DNA of 64,000 bases from an uncultured Phascolarctobacterium sp. (GCF_937920985.1 NZ_CALDXR010000019.1:1-64000), one strand, 5' to 3'; counted from the first letter of the stretch, positions 8,692 to 17,494 are shown. Translations and numbers: made by a program. The notes: generated by a model from the sequence alone, not told the origin.

Positions 8692-9576
8692 TTAGTTTTG
8701 TGCCTGTTTCAGAGCTTCTACGCCGCCAACGATTTCGTTCAGCTCGCGGGTAATGGAAGCCTGACGTGCCTTGTTATAAGACAGCTCCAGGTTTTGTACC
8801 AGCTTGCCTGCGTTATCGGTAGCAGAGCTCATAGCAGTCATACGAGAACCTAACTCACTGGCAGCAGATTGTACCAGCGCAGCGTAAACTACAGTTTCCA
8901 GATACTTAGGTGCAAGTACCTGCAGAGTTTCGTCTTCATCAGGCTCGAAAATAAAGCTTGCGCTAGCTTTGCCTTTCTCCTTTACAGGAGGCTCTACCGG
9001 CAGAATCTTTTCGCTGGTAGGAATTTGGGACAAAGCGGTTTTGAAAAGTGTAAACACAATATGCAGCTCGTCGAAATGCTCGTCAGCAAATTGTTTGATT
9101 GCATCCTGAGCAATTTCTACTGCATTTGCGTAAGACGGTCTGTCGGAGTAGCCGAAGTGGCTGCTCAGCACTTTATAGCCGCGGCGTTGGAAGAAATCTC
9201 TAGCCTTACGGCCGCTGGTGATAATGACTACGTCATGCTCACATTCAGAGATCTCCGCAACTGCTTTTTTCAAAGCGTTGGAACTATATGCGCCTGCCAG
9301 ACCTTTATCAGAGGCGAGCACCAGATAACCAACTTTTTTAACATCACGATGTTGAAGCAGCGGGTGTTTTTTGGCACTTAAGCCTGCAAGGATGCTCGGA
9401 TCGCTCACAACGCTGGATAACACTTCTTTGATCTTGATGGCATACGGACGGCTTGCAGCAGCTTTTTCCTGCGCTCTTCTGAGGCGGGCAGCAGCAACCA
9501 TTTTCATAGCCTTCGTGATCTTGCCAATGTTACCTACGCTTTTCATGTGGCGATGAATCTCGCGTGCAGTAGCCAT
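8692..9576 (-). CDS. atpG: ATP synthase F1 gamma subunit
   Basis: The central rotor shaft, 294 aa. The conserved N-terminal coiled-coil start is present (ATAREIHRHMKSVGNIGKIT, then KAMKMVAAARLRRAQ), as is the C-terminal helix with SELGSRMTAMSSATDNA and the RQASITRELNEIVGG ending. AGGTGATTAACTA precedes the ATG. It is 7 bp downstream of the fused delta-alpha gene. Confidence 0.96.
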   Translation of the reverse strand: MATAREIHRHMKSVGNIGKITKAMKMVAAARLRRAQEKAAASRPYAIKIKEVLSSVVSDPSILAGLSAKKHPLLQHRDVKKVGYLVLASDKGLAGAYSSNALKKAVAEISECEHDVVIITSGRKARDFFQRRGYKVLSSHFGYSDRPSYANAVEIAQDAIKQFADEHFDELHIVFTLFKTALSQIPTSEKILPVEPPVKEKGKASASFIFEPDEDETLQVLAPKYLETVVYAALVQSAASELGSRMTAMSSATDNAGKLVQNLELSYNKARQASITRELNEIVGGVEALKQAQN

Positions 9577-9583
9577 TAGTTAA

Positions 9584-11407
9584 TCACCTACCTTCACTAA
9601 CAAAGGTATCCTTGAACTCGGCGATAGCTTTCTTCAGAGCTTCTTCGTTCTCATCAGTGATTTTCTTGGTTTTGATGATGTCTCCGCCAACTTCCGGATG
9701 GTTAGCTTCCATGAAGTCCAGGAATTCTTTTTCGCAGCGGGTTACATCTTTAACTGCTACGTCATCCAGATAGCCTTTGGTACCAAGGTAAATAGCCATA
9801 ACCTGTTTTTCAACAGACAACGGGCTGTATTGGCCTTGTTTCAGAACCTCGGTCAGACGTTGACCACGGTCCAGCTGTGCTTTGGTAGCTTTATCGAGGT
9901 CAGAAGCAAACTGAGCAAATGCTGCCAGCTCGCGGAACTGAGCCAGATCCAGACGTAAGGTACCTGCAACCTGCTTCATAGCTTTAATCTGAGCAGCACC
10001 ACCTACACGGGATACAGACAGACCGGAGTTGATAGCCGGACGGATACCGGAGTAGAACAGCTCGGATTCAAGGAAGATCTGACCGTCGGTAATAGAAATT
10101 ACGTTGGTCGGAATGAAGCCGCCTACGTCACCTGCCAGGGTTTCGATGATCGGCAGTGCGGTGATGGAACCGCCCTTCAGTTCATCGTTCAGCTTAGCAG
10201 CGCGTTCCAGCAGACGGGAATGCAAATAGAATACGTCGCCAGGGTATGCTTCACGTCCTGGAGGACGACGGAGCAGCAGGGACATTGCACGGTATGCAAC
10301 AGCGTGTTTAGACAGGTCATCGTATACGCACAGAACGTCTTTGCCCTGATCCATGAAGTATTCAGCCATGGTTACGCCAGCGTACGGAGCCAGGTATTGC
10401 AGCGGAGCGGAGTCTGCAGCAGTAGCAGCAACGATGATGGTGTATTCCATAGCGCCGTGTTGTTCCAGAGTACGAACAATACGAGCGATGTTAGAAGCCT
10501 TTTGGCCGATAGCTACATAAATGCAGATAACGCCCAGGCCTTTTTGGTTGATAATGGTGTCGATTGCAACTGCAGTCTTACCGGTACCACGGTCGCCGAT
10601 GATAAGTTCGCGCTGACCACGTCCGATAGGAACAAGTGCGTCGATACATTTAATACCGGTTTGCAGCGGGGTATCAACGGATTTACGATCTGCGATACCA
10701 TGTGCAGGAGATTCAACCGGACGACGAGCAGCAGCAGCGATTTCGCCTTTGCCGTCGATCGGGTCACCGATAGCGCTAACTACACGGCCCAGCAGGTTTT
10801 CACCAACAGGAACCTCCATGATGCGGCCGGTACGGCGAACAACGTCGCCTTCTTTGATTTTGGTCTCGCCGCCCATCAGTACGATACCAACGCTGTCCGG
10901 GTTCAGGTTCAGAACCATGCCGGATACGTTGTGGGGCAGTTCAACTAATTCGCCAGCCATAGCGTTTTTCATACCGATAACGGTTGCGATGCCGTCACCG
11001 ATTTTTTCTACGATACCAACTTCTTCCAGATCAGCATCCACATTGTAATTCTCCAGCTTATTGCTGAGAGCATCACCCAGGGCTTCCGGTTTGGTGTACT
11101 CGTGAACGTCGATGCCGTTCAGAGCAACTTCCATTTTCTTCAGCTTGCGCAGTGCGGAAGCGTCGAATACCTTATCGCCAACTTGTACGATGATGCCGCC
11201 GAGGATGGACGGGTCAACTTTCTTGTTCAGGAAAATCTCACGGCCCAGTTTCTCGGTCAGGATTACAGAAATGGATTGATACTCGTCAGCCGACAATTTC
11301 TTGGCGGTAGTAACGTTTACATCTAACAGCTCTTTAATGGAGCCCAGATCGATTTTGAAGTCGGACAATTGTTGCTTAATTAAAGCAATATTTTCTTCTG
11401 TCTTCAT
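9584..11407 (-). CDS. atpA: Fused ATP synthase delta (C-terminal domain)-alpha subunit
   Basis: This 607-residue protein has two parts. Residues about 29-95 match the C-terminal domain of the F1 delta subunit (FLNKKVDPSILGGIIVQVGD, then KVFDASALRKLKKMEVAL). From about residue 103 onward it is a complete alpha subunit, with EEVGIVEKIGDGIATV, a P-loop GDRGTGKT at 271-278, the arginine-finger region and normal length. The N-terminal helical domain of delta, which normally clamps the alpha N-termini, is absent, and there is no separate atpH. I start at 11407 because GGAGGTGAT lies 8 nt upstream. An internal GTG at codon 123 (complement of 11039-11041) has GGAG 9 nt before it and could give a free alpha-like product. 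Known delta fusions are with subunit b (mycobacteria); I recall no delta-alpha form. Confidence 0.93.
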   Translation of the reverse strand: MKTEENIALIKQQLSDFKIDLGSIKELLDVNVTTAKKLSADEYQSISVILTEKLGREIFLNKKVDPSILGGIIVQVGDKVFDASALRKLKKMEVALNGIDVHEYTKPEALGDALSNKLENYNVDADLEEVGIVEKIGDGIATVIGMKNAMAGELVELPHNVSGMVLNLNPDSVGIVLMGGETKIKEGDVVRRTGRIMEVPVGENLLGRVVSAIGDPIDGKGEIAAAARRPVESPAHGIADRKSVDTPLQTGIKCIDALVPIGRGQRELIIGDRGTGKTAVAIDTIINQKGLGVICIYVAIGQKASNIARIVRTLEQHGAMEYTIIVAATAADSAPLQYLAPYAGVTMAEYFMDQGKDVLCVYDDLSKHAVAYRAMSLLLRRPPGREAYPGDVFYLHSRLLERAAKLNDELKGGSITALPIIETLAGDVGGFIPTNVISITDGQIFLESELFYSGIRPAINSGLSVSRVGGAAQIKAMKQVAGTLRLDLAQFRELAAFAQFASDLDKATKAQLDRGQRLTEVLKQGQYSPLSVEKQVMAIYLGTKGYLDDVAVKDVTRCEKEFLDFMEANHPEVGGDIIKTKKITDENEEALKKAIAEFKDTFVSEGR

Positions 11408-11497
11408 ATTGTACCAATCACCTCCGAATACCGGGGTTTTGCCTGCTGTTTCGCATTTCAGCGGCATACTTCCGGCTTAATAGGGAAAGCAGCAAAA

Positions 11498-11977
11498 TTA
11501 TTTCATGATAGAATCAACGATTTTGCTAGCCATTTTTTTGTCTTCTTCAGAACCTAACTTTTGTTCTACGATCTTGCTAGCAGCAATCATGGACAGGTTG
11601 ATAACTTGTGCACGAACTTCGTCCATAGCTTTCTTCTGTTCCAGTGCGATTGCTTCTTTAGCAGTTGCAATAACCTGATCTTGTTCAGCTTTGGTGTCTG
11701 CCATGATCTTGTCATGAGCAGCCTGAGCAGTTTTGCGGGCAGCATCAACAATAGCTTGAGCTTCTTGTTTAGCTTCAGCCAGCTTTGCAGCGTATTCAGC
11801 TTTAACTGCTTCTGCGTCAGTCTTAGCCTTTTCTGCAGCTTCCAGATCGCTTGCAATTTTGTTCTTACGCTCTTCCATAATGTTGCATACGGGTTTGTAA
11901 GCGAATTTTGCAAGAACGAAAACTAAAACCAAAAAGTTCAGGATCTGCGCGATAAGTGTTGCATTGAAGTTAACCAA
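11498..11977 (-). CDS. atpF: ATP synthase Fo subunit b
   Basis: The peripheral stalk subunit, 159 aa. It has one N-terminal membrane helix (TLIAQILNFLVLVFVLAKF), then a long charged Ala/Lys/Glu coiled coil and a short C-terminal helix that would bind delta. The start is TTG, preceded by AAAGGAG 10 nt upstream. Its natural partner, delta, is reduced and fused to alpha in the next gene. The 90 bp between them encodes nothing recognisable. Confidence 0.94.
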   Translation of the reverse strand: MVNFNATLIAQILNFLVLVFVLAKFAYKPVCNIMEERKNKIASDLEAAEKAKTDAEAVKAEYAAKLAEAKQEAQAIVDAARKTAQAAHDKIMADTKAEQDQVIATAKEAIALEQKKAMDEVRAQVINLSMIAASKIVEQKLGSEEDKKMASKIVDSIMK

Positions 11978-12017
11978 TTATAGCACGCTCCTTTTTGTAA
12001 TATCTTGCAAAATTAAA

Positions 12018-12272
12018 TTATTTAATGAACGGGTTAGCGAATACCAGAACGATAGCGATTACATAGCACAGAATAGGCATGGATTCGATCAAGCCTACGC
12101 AAACCAGCATGTTGGTAAAGATTTTACCAGCTTCTTCCGGTTGACGAGCCATGGATTCAATAGATTTGCCGCACATGTTGCCGTTACCGATACCAGCGCC
12201 AGCAGCAGCACCCAAGCAAACAAGGCCTGCACCGATTACAGATGCAGCAGTAATGATTGCATTTTCAGACAT
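12018..12272 (-). CDS. atpE: ATP synthase Fo subunit c (rotor ring)
   Basis: An 84-residue two-helix proteolipid. The polar loop is ARQPEEAG and the ion-carrying carboxylate is Glu63 in LIESMP. Next to it, Ser64 matches the Na+-site serine. Asn30 stands where Na+ enzymes have Gln, and the Thr and Tyr that support Na+ binding are Met65 and Leu68. I use the second ATG because AAAGG lies 9 nt before it and touches the first. The coupling ion is uncertain. Confidence 0.95.
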   Translation of the reverse strand: MSENAIITAASVIGAGLVCLGAAAGAGIGNGNMCGKSIESMARQPEEAGKIFTNMLVCVGLIESMPILCYVIAIVLVFANPFIK

Positions 12273-12323
12273 TTGTTTCATCCTTTCGAAATTGTGATTT
12301 TAAATTTTTTTTGCTTAAAAAGC

Positions 12324-13040
12324 TTAGTGTTCGTCGTGGCTAGCAAATGCCAGTGCATAGCTGCCCAAAGACAAAATGGTAAAGATAAAAGCCTGAACGA
12401 AGCCAATGAACAGGGAGAACATTACCCACAGTTCAGGAACTACCCACGGAGCCAGCTGATACAGTACGATCAACAGGATTTCGCCTGCCAGGATGTTACC
12501 AAAGAGACGAAGAGCCATGGTCAGCGGTTTAGTCACTGCATCCAAAAGATGCAACGGCAGGAATGCCGGACTCGGGCTGATGAAATGTTTAAAGTGGCCG
12601 ATACCTTGTTTCGCCACACCAACGCAGTACGCGCTAAACGCAATTAGCAAAGAAAGCGCAAAGCAGGTATTAATGTCATTGGTAGGTGAAGTCCAGTGAA
12701 CGCCAATCTGCGGAAGCAAAATGCCCAGTTCGTTTGCTACCAGGATAAACATAAACAAGGTAACGATGAACGGTGCCATAAATTTACGGCCTTTGGATCC
12801 CAGGTTGTCTTCCATCAGACCATTTAAGAAATCAAGAATGATTTCCATTGCATTCTGCAGTCCGGAAGGAACCATTTTCGGGTTCTTACAAACCAGAAGG
12901 AACAGTACGAAGACGATTGCCATGGTTACCCAGGTCATGTACATGGTTTGCATGTTGACTTCACCTAAAAAGGTAGATTGGGTAAGGTAATGGATAATCT
13001 CTCCGGATTTTTCTGCACCTTCAGCTGCTGCATTTCCCAT
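12324..13040 (-). CDS. atpB: ATP synthase Fo subunit a
   Basis: The stator channel subunit, 238 aa with five to six membrane helices. The essential Arg lies in TKPLTMALRLFGNILAGE, and the last helices contain the conserved FIGFVQAFIFTILSLGSYA segment. AAGGAG precedes the ATG. It lies between atpI and atpE, as usual for the operon. Confidence 0.96.
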   Translation of the reverse strand: MGNAAAEGAEKSGEIIHYLTQSTFLGEVNMQTMYMTWVTMAIVFVLFLLVCKNPKMVPSGLQNAMEIILDFLNGLMEDNLGSKGRKFMAPFIVTLFMFILVANELGILLPQIGVHWTSPTNDINTCFALSLLIAFSAYCVGVAKQGIGHFKHFISPSPAFLPLHLLDAVTKPLTMALRLFGNILAGEILLIVLYQLAPWVVPELWVMFSLFIGFVQAFIFTILSLGSYALAFASHDEH

Positions 13041-13058
13041 TTTTACACACTCCTTTCT

Positions 13059-13466
13059 TCACGCCCTCTCATTTTGATGTTGGTACGCGATAAATAATAG
13101 ATTTAAAATAAAGAATATATGTATCAGAAGAAACCCGCCAAATGCGCCATGCACAGCAAGCTTCATCCTTAACATCGTAATAATAAACGCAGCCGCAGCG
13201 GCCAGACGGGCCCAACGGAAACGCTTCATGATTTTCAGTCCCTGCTTTGGCACCTCTACGTAAGGCAGAGATTTTTTGATGCCTAAAAACAGAATGGACA
13301 GATCTATCGTGCCGGCCAGCACGCCGCAAAGCACGCCGTGGGCAAAGGCACTGCGCTGCCATAACCAGAGCGGCACCGCTACGAGCAGCGCACACATACA
13401 GATGCGCGCTACAAAGGCGTTCGCGCCGTTTCTCGCTATGGGAGTCAAATCAAAATTACTTTTCAT
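13059..13466 (-). CDS. atpI: ATP synthase subunit I-like membrane protein
   Basis: A 135-aa protein with four predicted membrane helices, including FLLIHIFFILNLLFIAYQ at the end. Position and topology match AtpI, which helps assemble the c-ring and is thought to aid Mg2+ or ion handling. Sequence similarity in this family is weak, so the call rests mainly on context. The start lies inside the end of the preceding gene (11-bp overlap), suggesting translational coupling. Confidence 0.75.
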   Translation of the reverse strand: MKSNFDLTPIARNGANAFVARICMCALLVAVPLWLWQRSAFAHGVLCGVLAGTIDLSILFLGIKKSLPYVEVPKQGLKIMKRFRWARLAAAAAFIITMLRMKLAVHGAFGGFLLIHIFFILNLLFIAYQHQNERA

Positions 13467-13722
13467 CCTTCTTATGTTCAGTGTCCCGTGAAAGGACGCT
13501 CCTCTGAATCAGATTATAGTAGGTCATAACAAGTGAAACTATTGCCAGACCGATGCAGATGCCCCGCATCGTATGGTCGCCGGTTTCCAGATGACGGTCG
13601 AGCCAGTCGCCGCCGAAGTACGCCAGCAGGAAATCAATCACGGCCATAAACGCCAGAGAGGACACAGTAGCCAAAGCTTCAAGCATCCGCATATGCTCCT
13701 TATCGGGTGTTTTGTTAGTCAT
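13456..13722 (-). CDS. AtpZ/AtpI-type small membrane protein, first gene of the atp cluster
   Basis: An 88-residue protein with two membrane helices (ALATVSSLAFMAVIDFLLAYF and GICIGLAIVSLVMTYYNLI) separated by a short loop GGDWLDRHLETGDHTM. This matches the two-helix AtpZ pattern found before atpI in many operons. I use the ATG at 13722, which has GGTG 9 nt before it; a longer start would add nine residues. Confidence 0.75.
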   Translation of the reverse strand: MTNKTPDKEHMRMLEALATVSSLAFMAVIDFLLAYFGGDWLDRHLETGDHTMRGICIGLAIVSLVMTYYNLIQRSVLSRDTEHKKDEK

Positions 13723-13799
13723 GATTTTTTCACCACAGCACGAATTCACAAATTAATCATATTTACTCTTTTAATTTTAATATTTTTCACAGTTTCTGT

Positions 13800-14960
13800 C
13801 TACGCTTTAGACGCAAATTCCGGCAAATTTTCTACATCAAAGCCATTTTTTCTTAAAATAGCATGGATAATACGCTCGCAGGCCTTGCCGTCACCGTAAG
13901 GATTGGCAGCCTCAGCCATGGAGCGATAATGCTCGGCATCATCCAAAAGCAGATTGGTTTCGCGCAGCACATCATCATAAGCGGTGCCTACGAGCTTAAC
14001 CGTACCGGCCTCAACAGCCTCCGGACGTTCGGTGGTATCACGCAGAACCAGTACAGGCTTGCCTAAGGCAGGAGCCTCCTCCTGAATTCCGCCGCTGTCT
14101 GTGAGCACGATATCAACCTTGGCCATCAGATTGGCAAACGGTTCATATTCCATAGGCTCAATCAGATGCACTCTGTCTAAATGTCCCAGCTCCTCGCGGA
14201 CGATTTCACGCACCTTGGGGTTTTTGTGTACCGGGAAGATTGCTTCCACATCGGGATGCGCTTCCAGCACGCTCTTCAAAGCGCGGTAAACATGACGCAT
14301 AGGCTCGCCCAGGTTTTCACGGCGGTGGGTAGTCATCAGAATCAGACGATGACCGCTGGCAAACACCTTGTTGAACTCTTCGTCCTCAAAGCGGTAGCCT
14401 TCCTTCACCGTAGTCTGCAGAGCATCGATAACAGTGTTGCCTGTTACCAGAATCTGCTCGGGGCAGATGTTTTCCTTCAGCAGGTTAGCCTTGCTGGTAG
14501 AAGTCGGCGCAAAATGCATATCGGCAATCGCACCTGTCAGCTTGCGGTTCATTTCCTCCGGGTAAGGAGAATATTTATTACCGGTACGCAGGCCTGCTTC
14601 CACATGGCCTACAGGAATCTGCGCATAAAAGGCAGCCAGAGCCCCGGCAAAGGTAGTCGAGGTATCGCCATGCACCAGCACCATATCGGGCTTTGCTTCC
14701 TCCATTACGGATTTCAGGCCCATCAGCGCGCGGGTAGTAACATCATACAGGGTTTGACCTGCCGACATAATGTTCAAATCATAATCAGGCGTAATGCCAA
14801 ACAAATCCAGTACCTGGTCAAGCATCTCGCGATGCTGTGCGGTAACTGCCACAATCGGCTGGATATATTCGGGATATTTACGCATTGCCAGCACCAGCGG
14901 GCACATTTTGATAGCCTCCGGACGAGTGCCGAAAACTGTCATTAACTTTATCTTCTCCAC
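13800..14960 (-). CDS. wecB: UDP-N-acetylglucosamine 2-epimerase (non-hydrolysing)
   Basis: It interconverts UDP-GlcNAc and UDP-ManNAc for surface polysaccharide synthesis. The N-terminus KIKLMTVFGTRPEAIKMCPL, the VHGDTSTTFAG motif, HVEAGLRTG and TDSGGIQEEAP are all typical. Length is 386 aa. The start is GTG with AGGAAGAACC upstream, which gives the usual N-terminus; a later ATG would cut into the first strand. It follows wecA by 15 bp, and the atp genes begin 77 bp after its stop with no terminator between. Confidence 0.94.
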   Translation of the reverse strand: MEKIKLMTVFGTRPEAIKMCPLVLAMRKYPEYIQPIVAVTAQHREMLDQVLDLFGITPDYDLNIMSAGQTLYDVTTRALMGLKSVMEEAKPDMVLVHGDTSTTFAGALAAFYAQIPVGHVEAGLRTGNKYSPYPEEMNRKLTGAIADMHFAPTSTSKANLLKENICPEQILVTGNTVIDALQTTVKEGYRFEDEEFNKVFASGHRLILMTTHRRENLGEPMRHVYRALKSVLEAHPDVEAIFPVHKNPKVREIVREELGHLDRVHLIEPMEYEPFANLMAKVDIVLTDSGGIQEEAPALGKPVLVLRDTTERPEAVEAGTVKLVGTAYDDVLRETNLLLDDAEHYRSMAEAANPYGDGKACERIIHAILRKNGFDVENLPEFASKA

Positions 14961-14975
14961 GGTTCTTCCTCCCCC

Positions 14976-15995
14976 TTATCTGTCGTTCAGAATACCGATT
15001 TTCTTAGCACCAACGGCAACTGCCGTAATAATCACCGCTATAATAAGTGCGGCGTAAAAGCCGTCGAACTCTGCCCACAGCACAGCTGCGATACCGAGCA
15101 CGGCTGTAATAGCATACATCAGCAGCACTGCCTGCTTCTGGTTCATGCCCATCGCCAGCAGGCGGTGATGCAGATGGCCCTTATCGGGCTGGAAAATCGG
15201 GCGGCCGTTGCTGTAGCGGCGCATAATCGCAAAGGCTGTATCCATAATCGGCAGGCCCAGTGCAATCGCCGGTACAATCAGCGCTACGGTAGCAGCAGTC
15301 TTGACTGCGCCGTAAACCGAAATAGCTGCCAGCATATAGCCGATGAACATACTGCCTGTATCGCCCATGAAAATAGTAGCGGGATTAAAATTATAGCGGA
15401 TAAAACCGATAATGCCGCCGGCCAGAGCCGCAGTCATTACCGCTATATGGTAATAGCCCATCTGAACCGCAACCAGAATAACCGTCATGGAAGCAATTGC
15501 TGATACGCCTGCTGCCAGGCCGTCCAGACCGTCAATCAGGTTGACTACGTTCGTAAAGCTGATAACCCAGAAAATAGTCAGCGGTACGGAAATAAACCAT
15601 TCATTGAGGTAAAAATAGCCGCCAAAGGGGTTGTTCACCCATTCGATACGGATGTCGAAGGCAACAAGTACGCAGGCAGCAAAAATTTGCCCCAGCAGCT
15701 TGACCTTTGCCGGCAGCTGATATTTGTCATCCAGTACACCTACGATGGCAATCACGCTGCCGCCAAGCAGAATACCGACAATATCCTTCGTCATTTCCAA
15801 GCTTGCCACTGCGGCAATCATAAAGGCAATATAAATAGCCAGACCGCCAAGACGTGGCATAATCTTCTTATGCACCTTGCGGTTATCGGGCTTGTCAATT
15901 GCGCCGATTTTAAAGGCTAACGTTTTAATATAAGGGGTCAATATATAGCTCACCAAAGCGGCAAGCAAAAAGGGAAAACCATAAGCACTTAACAT
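14976..15995 (-). CDS. wecA: Undecaprenyl-phosphate GlcNAc-1-phosphate transferase (WecA/TagO, MraY family)
   Basis: An integral membrane enzyme of about ten helices that loads GlcNAc-1-P onto undecaprenyl phosphate, starting a surface glycan. Visible motifs are VGVLDDKYQLPAKVKL (catalytic DD), NVVNLIDGLDGLAAGVS and the cytosolic His-rich DKGHLHHRLL. Length is 339 aa. It is paired with wecB, so the pathway is probably an O-antigen, ECA-like or teichoic-type linkage unit. A promoter precedes it at 16064-16091. Confidence 0.9.
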   Translation of the reverse strand: MLSAYGFPFLLAALVSYILTPYIKTLAFKIGAIDKPDNRKVHKKIMPRLGGLAIYIAFMIAAVASLEMTKDIVGILLGGSVIAIVGVLDDKYQLPAKVKLLGQIFAACVLVAFDIRIEWVNNPFGGYFYLNEWFISVPLTIFWVISFTNVVNLIDGLDGLAAGVSAIASMTVILVAVQMGYYHIAVMTAALAGGIIGFIRYNFNPATIFMGDTGSMFIGYMLAAISVYGAVKTAATVALIVPAIALGLPIMDTAFAIMRRYSNGRPIFQPDKGHLHHRLLAMGMNQKQAVLLMYAITAVLGIAAVLWAEFDGFYAALIIAVIITAVAVGAKKIGILNDR

Positions 15996-16063
15996 TTATT
16001 TCTTTCTCCACTGGAATCTGAATCTTTGCACACGAAAAACACTAAACTACTCATTCCTTATAT

Positions 16064-16091
16064 AGTATAACATTTTTGACACTTGCGTCAA
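16064..16091 (-). promoter_or_regulatory. Promoter of wecA-wecB(-atp)
   Basis: On the minus strand TTGACG (16086-16091) and TATACT (16064-16069) are 16 bp apart. The -35 is part of a short inverted repeat TTGAC-gcaagt-GTCAA, which may be an operator. A second, extended -10 (TGCTATAAT, around 16161-16169) lies further upstream and would give a longer leader. The rest of the 360-bp interval to 16355 shows no gene. Confidence 0.55.
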
Positions 16092-16354
16092 TTACTTTTA
16101 TTACAAAAATGATGAAACAAGCCATTTTTTCCGCAAAACTCTCCCGAATTATTCCCATTTATTATAGCATAATATCATTAAGGGAATATATCCTTTTGGC
16201 ATAACTTGTATGTTGTTTTGCAGAACCATTATTGACTGCCGGGTTTTTTACAGATTTATCTTACGATTCCATGCTGTTTTGACAGCTCTTTTTCAAAAAA
16301 CAATCGCTGTTACGGCTCCTTCAATGCTAGAATCCTCCGTACCGGCTTAAAAAT

Positions 16355-16397
16355 AAAAAAGCTTCCAGGCTATCATCTGATAGTTTGGAAGCTTTTT
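16355..16397 (-). terminator. Terminator after YitT-family gene
   Basis: AAAAAGCTTCCA...TGGAAGCTTTTT hairpin with inner pairing (CTATCAT/ATAG) just past the stop of the minus-strand gene. It is A/T-flanked on both sides. Confidence 0.85.
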
Positions 16398-16407
16398 CAC
16401 GTTAACT

Positions 16408-17304
16408 TTATTCTTCTTTTTCCGGAAATTTAGGTCTTGGGAAGTTAGGCCCGGACGGCTTAAGCGTAAAGCCACGGCCGAAGACATCGTTGACATCACT
16501 GATAATCATAAAAGCACTGGGGTCAATCTCGCGCACAATGGAGCGTACCTTCGCCAACTGCGTCAGCTTGATGACTACAAAAACCAGCTCGCGGTGACGA
16601 TGCGTAAAGCAGCCCTCGCCGCTGATATAGGTAACACCGCGGCCGACGATTTTAATAATCGCTTCCGCAATCTCCTCGTGATGCTCACTAATGATGATAA
16701 CCTTCTTTTTATAATCAAAGCCTGTCGTAAACGCATTACAGGTTTTGGTCATCACAAAAAAGGTAAGCAAGGTATACAGCACCGGCTCGATACCGAATAA
16801 GGAAACACTGGCCAGCAGCAGACAAATATTGAAAGCAAAACCAGTTGTACTGATAGAGATAGAATAATTTTTCTGGATAATAGCGCCGATAATATCCGTA
16901 CCGCCGCTGGAGCCGCCCACACGATACATGCACGCAGCACCGATGCCGTAAAGCACACCGCCGGCAATGCAGGCCAGCAGCTTGTCATGCACTACAGTAT
17001 AGGTCGACAAAAAATGAAAGAAATCCAGGGATACAGAAAAAGCAATAATACCATACAGCGCGCTGATAGTATATTCCCTGTCCATATACTTATAGGCTAA
17101 AAAGAACAGCGGCACGTTGCAGATTAAGCTCGTAGCACCCATCGGCAGACCGGCAACGTAATAAGCCAGCACGGCCACGCCGCCGATGCCGCCGCTGAGC
17201 ATCTTGTTAGGCATGTAAAAGGTATTCATCGCAATGCCCATAATCGCACAGGCCAAGGTCACCATAGCATAATGGTAGATTTTTTTCTTCAAAGCGGGAT
17301 TCAT
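16408..17304 (-). CDS. YitT family membrane protein (DUF161 + DUF2179)
   Basis: A 298-aa protein with five to six N-terminal membrane helices (from YHYAMVTLACAIMGIAM; glycine-rich segments such as KMLSGGIGGVAVLAYYVAGLP). A cytosolic C-terminal DUF2179-type domain of about 80 aa follows (VIIISEHHEEIAEAI, GRGVTYISGEG, IREIDPSAFMIISDVNDVFG). The function of the family is not established. I start at 17304 because AAGGAG lies 6 nt upstream; the longer reading adds 27 non-family residues. It is a single-gene unit. Confidence 0.85.
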   Translation of the reverse strand: MNPALKKKIYHYAMVTLACAIMGIAMNTFYMPNKMLSGGIGGVAVLAYYVAGLPMGATSLICNVPLFFLAYKYMDREYTISALYGIIAFSVSLDFFHFLSTYTVVHDKLLACIAGGVLYGIGAACMYRVGGSSGGTDIIGAIIQKNYSISISTTGFAFNICLLLASVSLFGIEPVLYTLLTFFVMTKTCNAFTTGFDYKKKVIIISEHHEEIAEAIIKIVGRGVTYISGEGCFTHRHRELVFVVIKLTQLAKVRSIVREIDPSAFMIISDVNDVFGRGFTLKPSGPNFPRPKFPEKEE

Positions 17305-17464
17305 ACAATACTCCTTTGCAAGCAAAATATTCAGAATTTGTTTTTTATGTATATATTGTAACACTTTAACGCAGAAAGGCAACAACTAAATATTTTTCTC
17401 GCCAAAATCCCGAACGTTCGAAAAAAATTCTTGCTATGCAGGCTTAAGCAGTATAAAATAATAC

Positions 17465-17472
17465 TGTATACA
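17465..17472. promoter_or_regulatory. TGTATACA palindrome, possible GntR operator before ispE-gntR
   Basis: TGTATACA lies 22 bp before ispE and overlaps a -10-like TACAAT. FCD-type GntR regulators often bind T-GTATAC-A sites, and the second gene of this unit encodes one. Just upstream, CAGTAT-N6-ATACTG forms another inverted repeat. Regulation is inferred. Confidence 0.35.
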
Positions 17473-17494
17473 ATATTAGGCAGGTGAACTTATA

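Noticed and set aside
11408..11497. Frameshifted remnant of the delta N-terminal domain between atpF and the fused gene
   Set aside because: The 90-bp gap is too short for the missing domain of about 100 residues, and none of its three frames gives delta-like sequence. It contains a normal Shine-Dalgarno.
17411..17420. CGAACGTTCG as a LexA/SOS box before ispE
   Set aside because: The Gram-positive LexA site needs a 4-bp spacer between CGAAC and GTTCG. Here the halves are directly joined and the downstream genes are not SOS genes.
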